Assembly: GCF_000315625.1 (NCBI RefSeq)
Contig: NW_005434602.1
Coordinates: forward strand, 226,750 to 290,749
Length of the DNA: 64,000 nt
Direction of reading: 5' to 3'
Source of the DNA: Guillardia theta CCMP2712
Lineage: Eukaryota > Cryptophyceae > Pyrenomonadales > Geminigeraceae
Positions 23,601-34,961 of this stretch are shown here, in pieces. The position numbers and the translations under genes were made by a program. Under the pieces are notes generated by a model. It saw nothing but the letters and a program-made list of their open reading frames with translations. It was not told the DNA's origin and made no database searches. Positions within the stretch are counted from its first letter, which is position 1. Each line of letters starts with the position of its first letter.

Positions 23601-25383
23601 CGGATACGGGAGGGGTCGGCATGGCGAGGGTTTAGGACGTGGGCAGAGGCGGCGGCACGGGGCCGGGAGGAGGGGGCGGCACTGGCCAAGGCAGCGAGGA
23701 GGCTCAAGGGGCAGACAGAGGCGAGGGCGCTAGGGCGCTGGCAGGAGCAGGTCCTGGAGGCAAGGAGGGTCCGGGAAGGGACGAGGAGGGCGCTAGGACG
23801 GATGCAGGGGCTGAGGAGCGCAGCGGCGCTAGAGGCGTGGAGGGACAGGGTAGAGGAGGGACGGAGGATACGGGAGGTCGGGAGCAAGGTGATACGGCGG
23901 ATACGGGAGGGGTCGGCATGGCGAGGGTTTAGGACGTGGGCAGAGGCGGCGGCACGGGGCCGGGAGGAGGGGGCGGCACTGGCCAAGGCAGCGAGGAGGC
24001 TCAAGAGGCAGACGGAGGCGAGGGCGCTAGGGCGCTGGCAGGAGCAGGTCCTGGAGGCAAGGAGGGTCCGGGAAGGGACGAGGAGGGCGCTAGGACGGAT
24101 GCAGGGGCTGAGGAGCGCAGCGGCGCTAGAGGCGTGGAGGGACAGGGTAGAGGAGGGACGGAGGATACGGGAGGTCGGGAGCAAGGTGATACGGCGGATG
24201 CAGGTGTTGCGGAGTGCTTGGGTGTTTGCAGGTTGGAGTTGTTGGATAAAGGAGGGACGTAGGCGATATTTGGGGTTTTGTGTCTTGCAGAAGGTCTGCA
24301 TTTTGCTTTCATTACGAGTTTTGGTCTGCAGTTGGCAAAGGCTTTGTTATGTTTCTGATTTTGGTCTCCGCTTATCAATTCGTCGGATATCTTGGCTGTT
24401 TCAGGGTCTTCGAGCGTTCTGTGTGCAGCGCAAGCATCTTCGCCGAATGGAAATCGTTGTGTGCCGTCGTCGTTGCTCTTCCTCGATGCGCTCAATGTTC
24501 TTTTGTTTTCTTCGATTCTGCCACAATCCATTTCACCGATTCATCTCTGCCCGAAGGGTACTTGTTTAATCTTGGTTGTGATCATTCATTTTTGATTTAC
24601 TCTTGCAGCGATATGTTTTGACAAAGAGCTTTTTTCGGAGATGGGGATCCGAAATTTCAAAGGTTGTTGGGAATTTTTTGCCGCTCTGGTTGATTTGCAT
24701 CTTCAGCTATGGATTTACGACCCGCATCGAGCTCGAAATTTGATTTCATGGCTTCAAATAGACTTGAAGAGGAGAGCGCAAGAGATTGAAGATCTGAATG
24801 TCAGAATACACAACCAGAGAGAGAGAATCATCAGACTACAGGTACAATGTCTATTTGTTCTCTTGTCAGTCGTTTAGAGGAGGGCAGGACGGCGGGATTG
24901 TCAGCGAGAACATCTTTGAATCGAAGGAGCTTGAAGAGCTCGAATGGGGTTGGGAGGGAGTGTGGGGTTGGGGAACTGGATGGGGACAGGAATGGAGAAG
25001 AAGAGAAAGTTTTGTTCGTCAACTTCTCGAGAAGGCAAGGTTCTTTATGATGCTACAATCCACTGACAGATCGATCTCTTTCAACTAGCAGAACTCTGCC
25101 AAGTTACACCAATCAGCCCCAGTCAGTGCGGACCTTTCGACTTCGCTCCTACTTCGAAGTTCAAGCTTCGAGCAAACTCGTTCGTGCGAATCCAGGAGAA
25201 TCTTTCAAGTGCCGGTCGCTGTCATAGTCGAACAAACCCTGACCTCTCTCACTCCAGAAATTGGTGCTTGATGACCAAGAGTACACTCAGCGCCTGATGC
25301 AGCTGTTGAGCTGCATGCAGCAGTTTCGTAAGCTGAGGATACACATCGCTGTTCTCAGCAACGGCATCTACGACACCTTGTGA
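20660..25383 (+). CDS. PDZ protein with SFI1-like Trp repeats
   Basis: ATG 20660 opens a PDZ domain: GTIGLLLRSSAGKYFVAGIV, then GGAAEASGKIRDHDQLISVNG, continued after an intron at about 20848-20892 by LLVGPEDSMVRLELLR. A long exon (to about 24558) carries W-centred helical repeats of ~33 residues, such as IFQKWRSYYHRAKDLL and ALGRWQEQVLEARRVREG. These resemble the centrin-binding SFI1 repeats of centrosomes and half-bridges. Its centre is 6-7 copies of a 99-residue unit containing three W repeats. Further exons, each in phase, give RYVLTKSFFRRWGSE, a coiled coil (RRAQEIEDLNVRIHNQRE) and KLVLDDQEYTQRLMQ, ending TGA at 25381-25383. Exons between 24840 and 25250 are less certain. A basal-body or centrin-fibre structural role is inferred. 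Confidence 0.75.
22204..24203 (+). repeat. 297-bp coding tandem repeat, ~6.7 copies
   Basis: Units repeat every 297 bp exactly (for example near 22219, 22516, 22813, 23110, 23407, 23704 and 24001) with only a few substitutions per unit, far fewer than neutral divergence of an old array would give. 297 is 3 x 99, so the frame is kept. The units are very GC-rich and purine-biased (GAGG, CGGG) compared with the AT-richer flanking exon sequence. Each unit encodes three ~33-residue W repeats. Confidence 0.95.
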
Positions 25384-25723
25384 GCTGTCAATGTCTATGT
25401 CTACCAGCTGACAAGCCCCCAGTGAGGCTTCAGGGAACGCGGCAAGTGACCCGAGCTTGCAACGGTCGAACGAAACAGGGGACGGTGAGGAGGAGGAGCC
25501 TTTCCTTGAAGTCTCCTCCAGGTGACTTCTTTTTTGCTCATGTTCCCTCGGTGACTCGAGAGGTTTAGGTCGATGGATCCTTTCAACCCAAACTTGGCGG
25601 AGCAGGACGAGATGTTCCACCATGAGAGACTTTCTACCGGGTCACAGGGTCTTCCTAGGATAGCTTCTCTTGTTCACTTGTCTTAGTGCAGTCCCGTTAT
25701 GATATGACATTGTACACTCACAG
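25384..25723. other. Intergenic, convergent 3' flanks
   Basis: This 340-bp gap lies between the stops of the SFI1-like gene (+) and the channel gene (-). It contains purine-rich stretches, and I see no gene. Confidence 0.5.
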
Positions 25724-28700
25724 CTACATTCCTCCGTTAACATGATCTGGAGGTAGTTTCGAAGGCTTTGAACTCTTTTTCACGCTCCTCAGCACTTGTT
25801 TGAGATTGCTCCGGTTGACAACCCGGCCTAGTCTTGGCCCTGCATCATCCGCTTTGTTTGACTCCAAGCTCCCAAACATGACTCGGGCCCTCTCTTTGAC
25901 GCTTTCGATACCGGTGATAGCTTGACGATGAGACGATCTCTCAACCTCGGGTACTCGATCATAAGACGATCTCTCAACCTCGGGTACTCGGTCATAAGAC
26001 GATCTCTCAACCTCGGGTACTCGATCATAAGACGATCTCTCAACCTCGGGTACTCGATCATAAGACGATCTCTCAACCTCGGGTACTCGATCATAAGACG
26101 ATCTCTCAACCTCGGGTACTCGATCATAAGACGATCTCTCAACCTCGGGTACTCGATCATAAGACGATCTCTCAACCTCGGGTACTCGGTCATAAGACGA
26201 TCTCTCAACCTCGGGTACTCGATCATAAGACGATCTCTCAACCTCGGGTACTCGATCATAAGACGATCTCTCAACCTCGGGTACTCGATCATAAGACGAT
26301 CTCTCAACCTCGGGTACTCGATCATGGGATATCTTCTCGACTTGTGATCTCTTGGAAGCCTGATCTTGCTTCAACCAACTCTCAATGGGATTGAAGGAGG
26401 CTGGGCCCGATGAACGTGAAGCTGGACGATGGCGAGCCTTGAGATTGTGTTGCCCGTCGTCTGAGGGTGTGCCAATGCTGTCATCGAGAGAAGACTTGAA
26501 TATCAAATCCGAAGACAGTGTCCTGAAATTGTCTCCGCTCCTCATGGACGAGTTTGACTTCGACTCCCAAAGTTTCTGTGAGAAATCGTCGTCGACGAAG
26601 GTTGACGCTACTTCGATGTGACCGTGCTTGATCGGCATGTCTTTCACCTGGCAACATGATCAACTTCCTTTTCACAATCATCGTCGTCGTCATCGTCATC
26701 GTCATCATCATCATCACCATCACCATCAAAGTTTGAAGTATACCTTGCTTGTCCAACTGCTATGTTGAGAAGCTTTCCAGCTCCCAGGCGCAACATCGTC
26801 CTCTTCATACAGTCCCTGATCACCTGTGTTCCACCTCTCCTCCCCACCATCGTCTCCGCTCGCCCACCCCTTCCTGTCCCTCTTGTTTGTCGGCTCTACT
26901 GGTGATGAAACAAGTCGTGCTGGACACAGTCCGACGCGCATGTCTGCAGTTCTTAGAATGACGTGGGAGGGTCTGTCCCAGGCTCCTAGCAGGGTGCAGA
27001 TTTCACCCTTCTTGAGGTTCAGGACTCTGCCCAGCCCGTCGACGTCCTGCAGGACGATGACCTTGTTGAACCTCTCGAGGACTTTCTCGAATCTGATCCG
27101 TCTGAATGCATTCGATCTCCATAGCTCGACGACCTTGACAAACACGTGCTTCGGGAGTTTGTTGTTGATCGTTGACATCTTGGTGAAGTCCTGGTTGGCT
27201 TTGCCCACCTGCCTCATCAGAACTGCCAGGACGATGTTGAGAAGGAGAAGATTGACGAGCGTGTAAACGATGGGGAAGTAGAGCTTGGCGAGGTTGTTTC
27301 CGCATGTTGACCAGCATTCTTGCTCGTATGGCAGAAACTCCTTGGAACTGCAGTCCACCAACTGCCGCTCACGCAAGTAGTTCAACTCGACGGCAGTGAT
27401 GCAACCTGACAACAAGTCATCTGTCTCCTCTACCTCACACCTCACCCACCTGGCAGCAAGTCCCTTGCTGATTGCAGGAGTTGTTGACGTCTGTAGACAT
27501 TGACTTGGCTCTTTCGGGCCCTCAGAAGAGCTTCAGCTTGCACCAGCGCGCCCTCAGCCCTGTTGCTCCGATCGGACGTGGTGCTGACTTTCAACATCAA
27601 CTCACTCCACGTCTCTCCCGTCGACACTCTGATAAGAGTCAAGGCAGCGTACGCCGAGTTCTGAAAGTTGGCGTAGCGCTGGAGCAGGAGGGAAGGGTCC
27701 AGCAGCATGCAGCGAGAGAGAGAGGCCGAGCTGGAGTCCAGCAGGTAGTCTACACAGAGATGTCCGAAGAGGAGGACTCCGATGACACTGAAGATCATCA
27801 GCATCACCATAAAGAGGAAGAAGATGTCTTTGGTGAGAGACACTGACTGGCCCAGGGCCTCCAGGATCCCGATCAAGTTCTTGGCATGCCGAAAGATCTT
27901 GAGGGCCTTTAGGATGCGAAGGACTCTGAAGATCCTGAGGATCCTGAGGATTGTCGGGTTGAAGGAGACGGTAGTTCCAGAGGCCTCAATGGCCTGACCT
28001 CCGAAGCTGACGATGGAGATGAAGTAATCGAACTTGAGCCACTTGCTGCTCTGACGGGAGAAGTATCTCTTGGGGTGGAGGGCGAACATCTTGAGGAACA
28101 CCTCGAGACCGAAGATGACTGTGAAGAAGAGGTTGGAAACATCTCCTGTTCTCGTCTGAGACTGCATGTGATCGTCATGGAGTGTCAGGGCAAGACAACC
28201 GACGCACCTCGCTAGGCTTGTAGCTCTCCAGGCTCATGAACAAGATGTTAAGAACGATGCATAGGGCGATGAACATATCGAAGGTCGTGTTCATGCTGAA
28301 CTTGTAGGCTATAGTCCGATAAGAAGCTCCCTGCCTCCATGCCTGAAAGATGCTGATATTGTGGTCTGCAGCCTCGAGGAATGGCAGGTCGTCTCTCCTC
28401 GGCCACTTGTCTGGTTTCCCCGAACTTATCTCCTGCTCTCGCATCGCCTTCTCGAACCCTTCAGCTGCCTTGTAGTACATCTTGACAAAGACTCCCGTCC
28501 AGATATTGAGCTGGAAAAAAGTTCCGACAACGATGATGATGAAGAAGAAGGCAAACATCCACTCCTGGTTGTTCTGAATCGGCCCTGAGTACTTGCCCGT
28601 GCTGTCAATGGCCGAGAACAGGAGGTCCTGCCACTGATCCTGCGTTACTATCACCAGCACAGCAAGCATCGCCTCGCCGATCCAGTCGAAGTTGAAGGAA

Positions 28701-31700
28701 GCGTTCATCCAGCGCCTCTGCAACTTGGTGCGCGGATCGACTCCCGTGCAGTCGTCTCTGGACAGCACGACCAAGTCAGTACAGTAGTGAAGGGCCCCGG
28801 ACAGGAACTGCATGCCAACGATGCTGAGGACGACGAATAGCAGGAGAGACATGGACACGATGGACAGGAGCGGCCATAGGGATTCACGGAGGGTTAGGAT
28901 GAGAATCCTAGCTCCTCTTGTCCTCAGAGTAATCTTGAGCGCTTTGACTGCTCGGAAGATTCTCAAGACTTTTGTGATCTTGAGCGTCTGGTTGGCCTGC
29001 CGGTTGTTCAAGGCGGAGAAGCTGAGAAACATCTCGACGAAGGATGAGAGGACGACGAAACAATCCTGACAGCAGAGTCAAGTCAGACAAGACGACTCGC
29101 GCTTGTGAGCTCACCAGGAGATACCAATGATTGGTGAAGTACGTCTTGAACCCAATGGCAACGAGCCGGATGCACATTTCAAGGAGGAAGACGAAGTTGA
29201 AACAGATGTTCTGCAAGCTCAGTCAGAAGGAGGGTGAATGGGAGGAGCAAGCTAACGATGTCCTGAAGCAGCTTCGCTTGCTTGCTCGTCATGCTAGGAC
29301 GGTCGAGCAGCACCACGATGCAGCTGGCGAGGATGACAAGGTTGATCAGGATGTCGAAGAAGCGGGACTGAATCACTTTCACCGCCGTGTGCCTGACTGT
29401 GCTTGACCTTCCGAAGCAGAAGCAGGTCGTTTCAGTGAGCACTCCCGCCTTGAGCACAGCGATCTGCGACTGGATCCGCTCCACCAGCTTACTCATTCTC
29501 TGCATCTCGAGGCGGTAGAAGGCGGTATCCTCAGGCCTCTCTAGGCTCTCCTCCAGCTTTGCCACGTCATTGAGCGTCAGATGGACATGCTCGTTCTTCT
29601 CAGCTGCCGCCAACCGCTCCTTCAATACCCTCCTGGCCCACTCGCCATGGAGGTGCGTGTTGTCTGCAGCTCCAGCTTCTCCAGTAGCTGGGGCCGTCAG
29701 CGGGAAAGGAGCGACCAGGTCGTCTCGCTCCAGAAGGTACATGACTTGCCCCATGCGATACGACTTCTTGGCCATCTCGATCTCCCTGCGGAGTTCAGTG
29801 CGTTTAAGGATGACGGTCTCTCGTGCCTTCATCAGGTGAATCCTTGCCTCGATCTTTCGGATCACCCCCTGCAGATTCTGATAGGACACAGGTGAGCGTC
29901 AGCTGGAGAAAAACGACCAGGGCGACCAACCTGAACGAGGTGGGCCGTGAGCTCGGAAGCTCGTAGCGTCTGCTGGAGTTCGTACTCGGTCTGCAGCTCG
30001 TGGGTCCCCTCCTGCTCTTTGATGACTTCAGTGATCTCTTGGCTTGACAGGTGCTGCTCCATCTCATGCCCGAGGAGGCGAGTCGTGTCGTAGACGACTC
30101 GAAACCCTAGGTGTACGTCCAGGTCAACAATCACCCCCTTGACATACAGCTTCGTCCTATAGTCAAACTCTCTTGCCGTGCCCCCTCCCTCCTTGTCTGC
30201 CCCGACCGGCTTCGCCAATTTCATGACGTAGTTGATGTCCTTCCAGATGGTCGTGCCGAAGAAACTCGTCTGTGAAGGCTCCTGCTTGCCCTTTGCTGGC
30301 AACTTGCTGGGAGGAGGCAGTCGCTTCCTGCGCCATCCTGACAAGAGTCGCCACAGGAGGCCAAAGATTCCTATTCTCAGCTCCTGCCTCGGCTGCTTTC
30401 CTACCCTCGGCATTCTCTCAAAGAAGTCATCTTCGAACCTGAAGTTGTAGTCTTTCCTAAAGGACACGATAATGACAGCTGGGCAGAAGTTCAGCGCGTC
30501 AATCGAGCATGCTCACGGACTTACCGACGAAGAGGTTGAAGAGGACGAGGCCTCCCAGCAGGACGAGGCTGTAGAAGTAGAGGACAGAGATGTTCTGTCC
30601 AGTCCCATTGACTGCATTCGTCATGATCTCAGGCCAGCTCGAACCCCCCAGGATCTGGAATACGCTGACTAGACTTGACAGGAGGGTGTCAAAGTTTGAG
30701 CGGGGGGAGATCCCGATGATGGAGGGGGACGGGAGCAGCTGGTCAACGGATTTGGCAGCCCAGCTCCTGCTCAGCTCCTTGTGGCCAGGGCTGAAGCCTG
30801 TGACGATTGAGATCAGCCAGGGGTTGGCGGCATGCTGGAGGAAGTCGATGTCAAGGACTATCGCCGGTCGCACGAGCTTCTCCGCCGGGATATAGGCGAA
30901 CACTCGCGAACCCAACCTTGGATCCGCGTCCTGCTGGGAGAATCTGATGATCAGCTTCCCTCCGAAGAGCGAGCTGCCGAGGATCGTGAAGATCATCAGG
31001 AACAGGCAGAGGAGGAGGAAGGCGCCTCCCACCTCCCCCAGCATCTGCACGGCGGTGTACATCTGCCTTTGAAAGTTGGGGAACGCTCGGAGCAGCTTCA
31101 CGAGACGGAGGAGGCGCAACACGCGGAGGAAGGCGAAGTTTGTGCTCTCCTGACAGGTTTCAATGTCCAGCTTCCTCAGTTTGCACTGCAAGCTGGCTAT
31201 CACCGCGCTCAGCTCGGCTACGTTGACGATGACGATGAAGCTGTCAAACCAGTTCTCCTTGAGCGTGAAGTATTGCCTCCATCCATACCCCCAAATCTTC
31301 AGCAGCATCTCCAAGGCGAAGTAGAGGGCAACCCCAGCGTTCACCCCGTCAAGGCCCGCGGAGAACTTGGCGTACTGCGCGGGAGACTTCCAAGCTTGAC
31401 CGACTTGGGAGTCCGGGGAGTGATCGAGCATCATACTGATGGTGTTGAGCGCGACGACGGTAGTGGAGATGTCTTCGAGGACTTTTGACCTTGCGAACTT
31501 CTTGCAACGTTTCTTGAAGGCCTTGGACCACAACGCAAGATCGTGAGCCATTAGGATGATTGGCACGAACTTGATCGCCCACTGAGGGAGAGCCTTAGTG
31601 AGATGCACTTCATATGAGTCCTTCTTCGCCTCGCGAGACGTCCTCATCCTGACCTCTTCCTCATCCACGCCCCCCAACATCTCGATATCCTTAGAGAATG

Positions 31701-33664
31701 ATCGCGCAGAGTTCATGTACGTGTGATTCCAAGCGTTCCATGCCTTTGAAAACTGAATGTTGTACCATCTCAGCAGCACCACCCGGATCCTTTTCCTCCC
31801 TTCCTCCCTCTCAGTCTGCCGTGCAAAGTGATCCCGAAGCCTCTTGTCTCGAGCAAGGAAGTGCGACTTCCACGTTGCAAACGGCCGAGCGCTCTTGTCA
31901 AGGAGTTTCCATTTGCAGACAACTTGAGCAAGACGATAGTTGTGAAGTTTCTTGTCCACATTGAACAAACAGTTGGCTAGCACAGCCTTAAACAGGTGCA
32001 TCGCATACCACGGGCCAATCAAGACCATGATGACAAAGAAGAAGACGAAGACGGTAGAGTAACCGTCCAGTACATCATACATGATGTCTGACCATCCCTC
32101 GAGCATCATGATCTGATCGAAGGACTGCGTCAAAAGAAGGAATTTGAACTTTCTCCTCACCTGGATTCCAGCCATCAGGCCTCTCCCGATGTTGTCAAAG
32201 TTTGACAAGCCATGGAGTGGCTTGGGGAAGAGAGAGATGCATTCTGTTGAGACAGTCAGTGAGGAAGGTCGAGAGTGGGAATTGATGTCTCACCATATCC
32301 AGAAGGACATTGTGCAGGAGAAGGCATGTAAGAAGCAGCAGCGCTTTGACATATAAAGCCATTCATGATCACGCCATCCTCTATAGAGTAGCAGCGATTG
32401 CGAAACACCCCGGCGAAAAGTTGGACGCCAGCGATGGAAGCGACGAGACAGATGAAGGAGACGATGAACAAGGTGTTGAGAACATCCGAGAAGCTCTGAA
32501 GCAACACCTCCACACATGACTTCAACCACACAAACCTCTTGATTGCTCTCAGTGGCCTCAGCACCCTCAGTGCACGCAGAGCAAGCAGGTTGGCTCCAGA
32601 GCTGCTGACAAACTCCAGCATGCCAACGCTAAGGATGAAGGCGTCCAGGATGTTCCAGAAGGAGAGCAGGTACGCGTTCTTACCGAAGATCAGACCATGA
32701 GCAATGATCTCTAGGACGGCTTCGAACAAGAAGAGAATGGTGAAAGATTTTGACGCCAATTCAACCCTGTCTCGGAACGGCGAGACAGGCTGCAGTTGTG
32801 GGGTGCTCAAGGGGTCTGTGAGGGTCAGCAAGAAGGAGCTTGCGAACACGCACATGATGATCAGCAGCTTCCAGAAGGAGCTCTCAATGATGAGGATGCA
32901 CAGTCTTCTCAGCTTCGCATTAAGGGGTAGCATCAGGAGCGACAGCTTGCTGTATTTCTCTGGGTCAGGCCACTGGTACAGGATGCGAACCACTCGTTTC
33001 CCTCCTCTCATAACTCGGAGGGTGACGCTCTCCATCTCTACTGCCAGCTTCCTCTGAAAGTTGCGAATGGGGCTGGGTGTCCCTGAAATGGCTCCAGCAG
33101 CTCTGTGGTGGAATGATTTCTTCACCCTCCTGTGAAATCCAAGGTGCACACTGGTTCCCAACGGCCCTTCAATCCTTTCCCTCACGGATTCCCACGGCAA
33201 CCCTGCCAAGGTGGTTTACTCAAGAGAGAAAGACAGTCGTCAACCAGCACACCTTCAACACCATGCCCTTCAACTGCGACTAGCTTGTCTCCCTTGCGAA
33301 GAATTCCCTGATCTGATGGCCCACCGTCGTCCACGCTGAGGACGATGATCTCCGTCTTCTTCCCTTCGTTTCTTTCGGCTTTCCTTATCCAGAAGTATAC
33401 GCCGATCCCCGTTCTAGGGACTGTCTCTTCGAATTGAATGTAGTGTATCTCCTGCGTCATGGTGTAGAGCGACTCGCAATGGACAACTTCTCCGAGCTTA
33501 AACCCTTCTCCCAGCATCTGATCAGATTCCTCGCGATCCCTTCGTCTTCCTCTAGCACTTTGACGTGTGTGTATGTTCCTTCTATAGCTCACCAGCTTCA
33601 CAGGCTCCTCCTCCTCCTCCTCCTCCTCCTTCTCCAGATGCTTGTTGGGACCTTTGCCCATCAT
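25724..33664 (-). CDS. Four-domain voltage-gated cation channel with N-terminal PDZ
   Basis: The start is ATG at 33662-33664 (MMGKGPNK). A PDZ domain follows (TGIGVYFWI...DQGILRKGDKLVAVEG). It is joined over intron 33203-33252 to GLPWESVRERIEGPLGTSV. Four channel repeats follow, each with an Arg/Lys-rich S4: I, LRALRVLRPLRAIKR; II, LRVLRLLRLVKLLRAF; III, KVLRIFRAVKALKITLR; IV, LRIFRVLRILKALKIFRH. Pore motifs are LEGWSD (I), GGSSWPE (II), TQDQWQD (III) and TGETWSE (IV), giving a filter of E/S/D/E where calcium channels have four acidic residues and sodium channels DEKA. The I pore is preceded by CPSGYECISLF and NFDNIG, typical of the family. The tail after IVS6 (LLLLNIVLAVLM) includes an 11-residue tandem repeat and ends with TAG at 25724-25726. 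It probably conducts Ca2+ or mixed cations across a membrane. Confidence 0.88.
25925..26330 (-). repeat. 33-bp coding minisatellite, ~12 copies
   Basis: Contiguous 33-bp units encode SSYDRVPEVER in the channel's cytoplasmic tail. Variation is limited to single bases (GATCATAAG versus GGTCATAAG). There is no spacer, so this is not a CRISPR. The antisense strand is also open through the array. Confidence 0.95.
26675..26728. repeat. ATC/GTC trinucleotide microsatellite in intron
   Basis: The sequence is interrupted (TCATCG/CATCAC)n. On the coding minus strand it follows a GTATAC donor after WTSK and precedes the CAG acceptor of the exon that starts VKDMPIKH, so it lies in the channel gene's last intron. 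Confidence 0.7.
33600..33635 (-). repeat. CTC microsatellite encoding poly-Glu
   Basis: The (CTC)n tract reads as EKEEEEEEEEP close to the N-terminus of the channel, upstream of the PDZ domain. Confidence 0.8.
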
Positions 33665-34055
33665 GCCCAATCGCGCAGTCAAAGTTGAAAAGCTTGATTT
33701 GATTTTCAAACCTCAATATTCAATACGCAATATTGGTATTTCAAAACTCCCAGGCGAATTTCAGTTATGTAAGGCTCACCGGGCCCGGCTCAGTTAGGCT
33801 CGGAGGGAGCAAACAAACTTTCTGGGAGGAACTTGACTGACCGGGGGTAACCCTACAAACCCGCCTCAACAGAATTTAGGCTAGAAAGGAGGAGCGGCAG
33901 CCTGAGCGAAACTCGGACGGTCCGAGATATAAGTTCTGTTGTGTTACTGAGAGATTTAAGTTCTCAGTGCAGTGCACTGCAGGGTTCCCGCCTCCGGGGC
34001 CGGGTCCGGTGCCAACTGTAGCCAAGGACGATGGATAACCAGTTGTCCCTTCGCA
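33665..34055. promoter_or_regulatory. Divergent intergenic region
   Basis: This region separates the channel gene (-) and the His-rich secreted protein gene (+). It includes CAATATTCAATACGCAATATTGG, a small AT-rich inverted repeat at 33713-33735, and a GC-rich CCGGGCCCGG at 33779-33790. No TATA box is assigned. Confidence 0.4.
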
Positions 34056-34961
34056 ATGGCTCGAGCTGTGTTGAAGGTAGCTGCCATGGTAGCGCTACTG
34101 GTGGGTGTGGCCATGGCCTCAAAGGAAGAAGAGAGGCTCATGGCAGAAGAGAGTAGGGTAAAGCAGGTCACTGAAGCCAGCAGAATCGCCGCTGCACAGC
34201 AGGCGTCCAAGTTCGACGCAGAGATGGCCCGAATGAACGACGCGATCTTTCCTCATCAACACCATGAAAAGCAATGGCACCACGTGAGCTCCAGCGAGAT
34301 GCAACAGCACTATAAGCAAGTAGCTGATGCAACTGCTGCTGTGGAGAACACAGACAAGTCTTATGCTAAGGTGGCGAGCCATCATGCTGTACAGCATCCC
34401 GAAGCTGCTGCCGCCAAGGTCCCAGCGCACAAGCAGCATCATTTCCTTGCTTCTCATGACAAGGCCGCTGTTGCAAAGCAAGCGGATGAAGAATTGCAGC
34501 GCATTGAGAAGGTGACTGAATCTGCCTTCCCCAATGAGCAGGGCAAGCATGGTCAGCAGGAGACTGCGAAGGAGATGGAGGCGAGGAGGGAGCAGGAGGT
34601 GGAGTCGACACTCCCTGCCCGCTTCAAGGAACAGGCCAAGCAAGCAAGACACGAGCTCAATGCAAAGCTGGAAGAGATTCGCAATGCCAGGAAGAGTGTG
34701 AATGCTGCAGGGAAGTGGAGGCACTTGGCATCTCGCCGTATCCAGAAGATGCATCAAGCTCACCGTCTCTTGGCTCGTTCAGTCGCCCACCAGAATCATC
34801 AGGCTGCCCCTTCTCACCAGAAGCCCATGTCAAGTGATGAGGAGATTGGAGCAGCAGGCACAGATGTTGTCTTCTTGGGAGCTCACCAGGCTGGATACGC
34901 CAAGCATCCAAAGCAGAACTTTCGCCGACATCACGTGACCAGGAACAAGGTGCTTGCTTAA
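34056..34961 (+). CDS. Secreted His-rich helical protein, unknown
   Basis: ATG 34056 is chosen because it gives a textbook signal peptide: MARAVLKVAAMVALLVGVAMA, with a likely cut after AMA before SKEEE. The mature ~280 residues are rich in Ala, His, Gln, Glu and Lys and predicted helical, with His clusters (HQHHEKQWHH, HKQHHF). There is no intron, no cysteine pair and no transmembrane segment after the signal. The His content may bind metal, but that is only an inference. I recognise no family. The gene runs divergently from the channel gene. Confidence 0.75.
   Translation: MARAVLKVAAMVALLVGVAMASKEEERLMAEESRVKQVTEASRIAAAQQASKFDAEMARMNDAIFPHQHHEKQWHHVSSSEMQQHYKQVADATAAVENTDKSYAKVASHHAVQHPEAAAAKVPAHKQHHFLASHDKAAVAKQADEELQRIEKVTESAFPNEQGKHGQQETAKEMEARREQEVESTLPARFKEQAKQARHELNAKLEEIRNARKSVNAAGKWRHLASRRIQKMHQAHRLLARSVAHQNHQAAPSHQKPMSSDEEIGAAGTDVVFLGAHQAGYAKHPKQNFRRHHVTRNKVLA

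Noticed and set aside
21950-24301. 783-codon minus-strand ORF
   Set aside because: It results from the 297-bp repeat being a multiple of three. Its Ser/Ala/Pro composition and lack of domain contrast with the plus-strand W repeats that continue outside the array.
25925-26330. CRISPR-like direct repeats
   Set aside because: Units are contiguous 33-mers with no spacers, sit in a coding exon of a eukaryotic gene, and encode an 11-residue peptide repeat.
27400-33700. Splitting the channel into separate genes
   Set aside because: Four homologous repeats occur in order on one strand with phase-compatible introns and a conserved I-pore junction, so one gene is simpler. cDNA would settle it.
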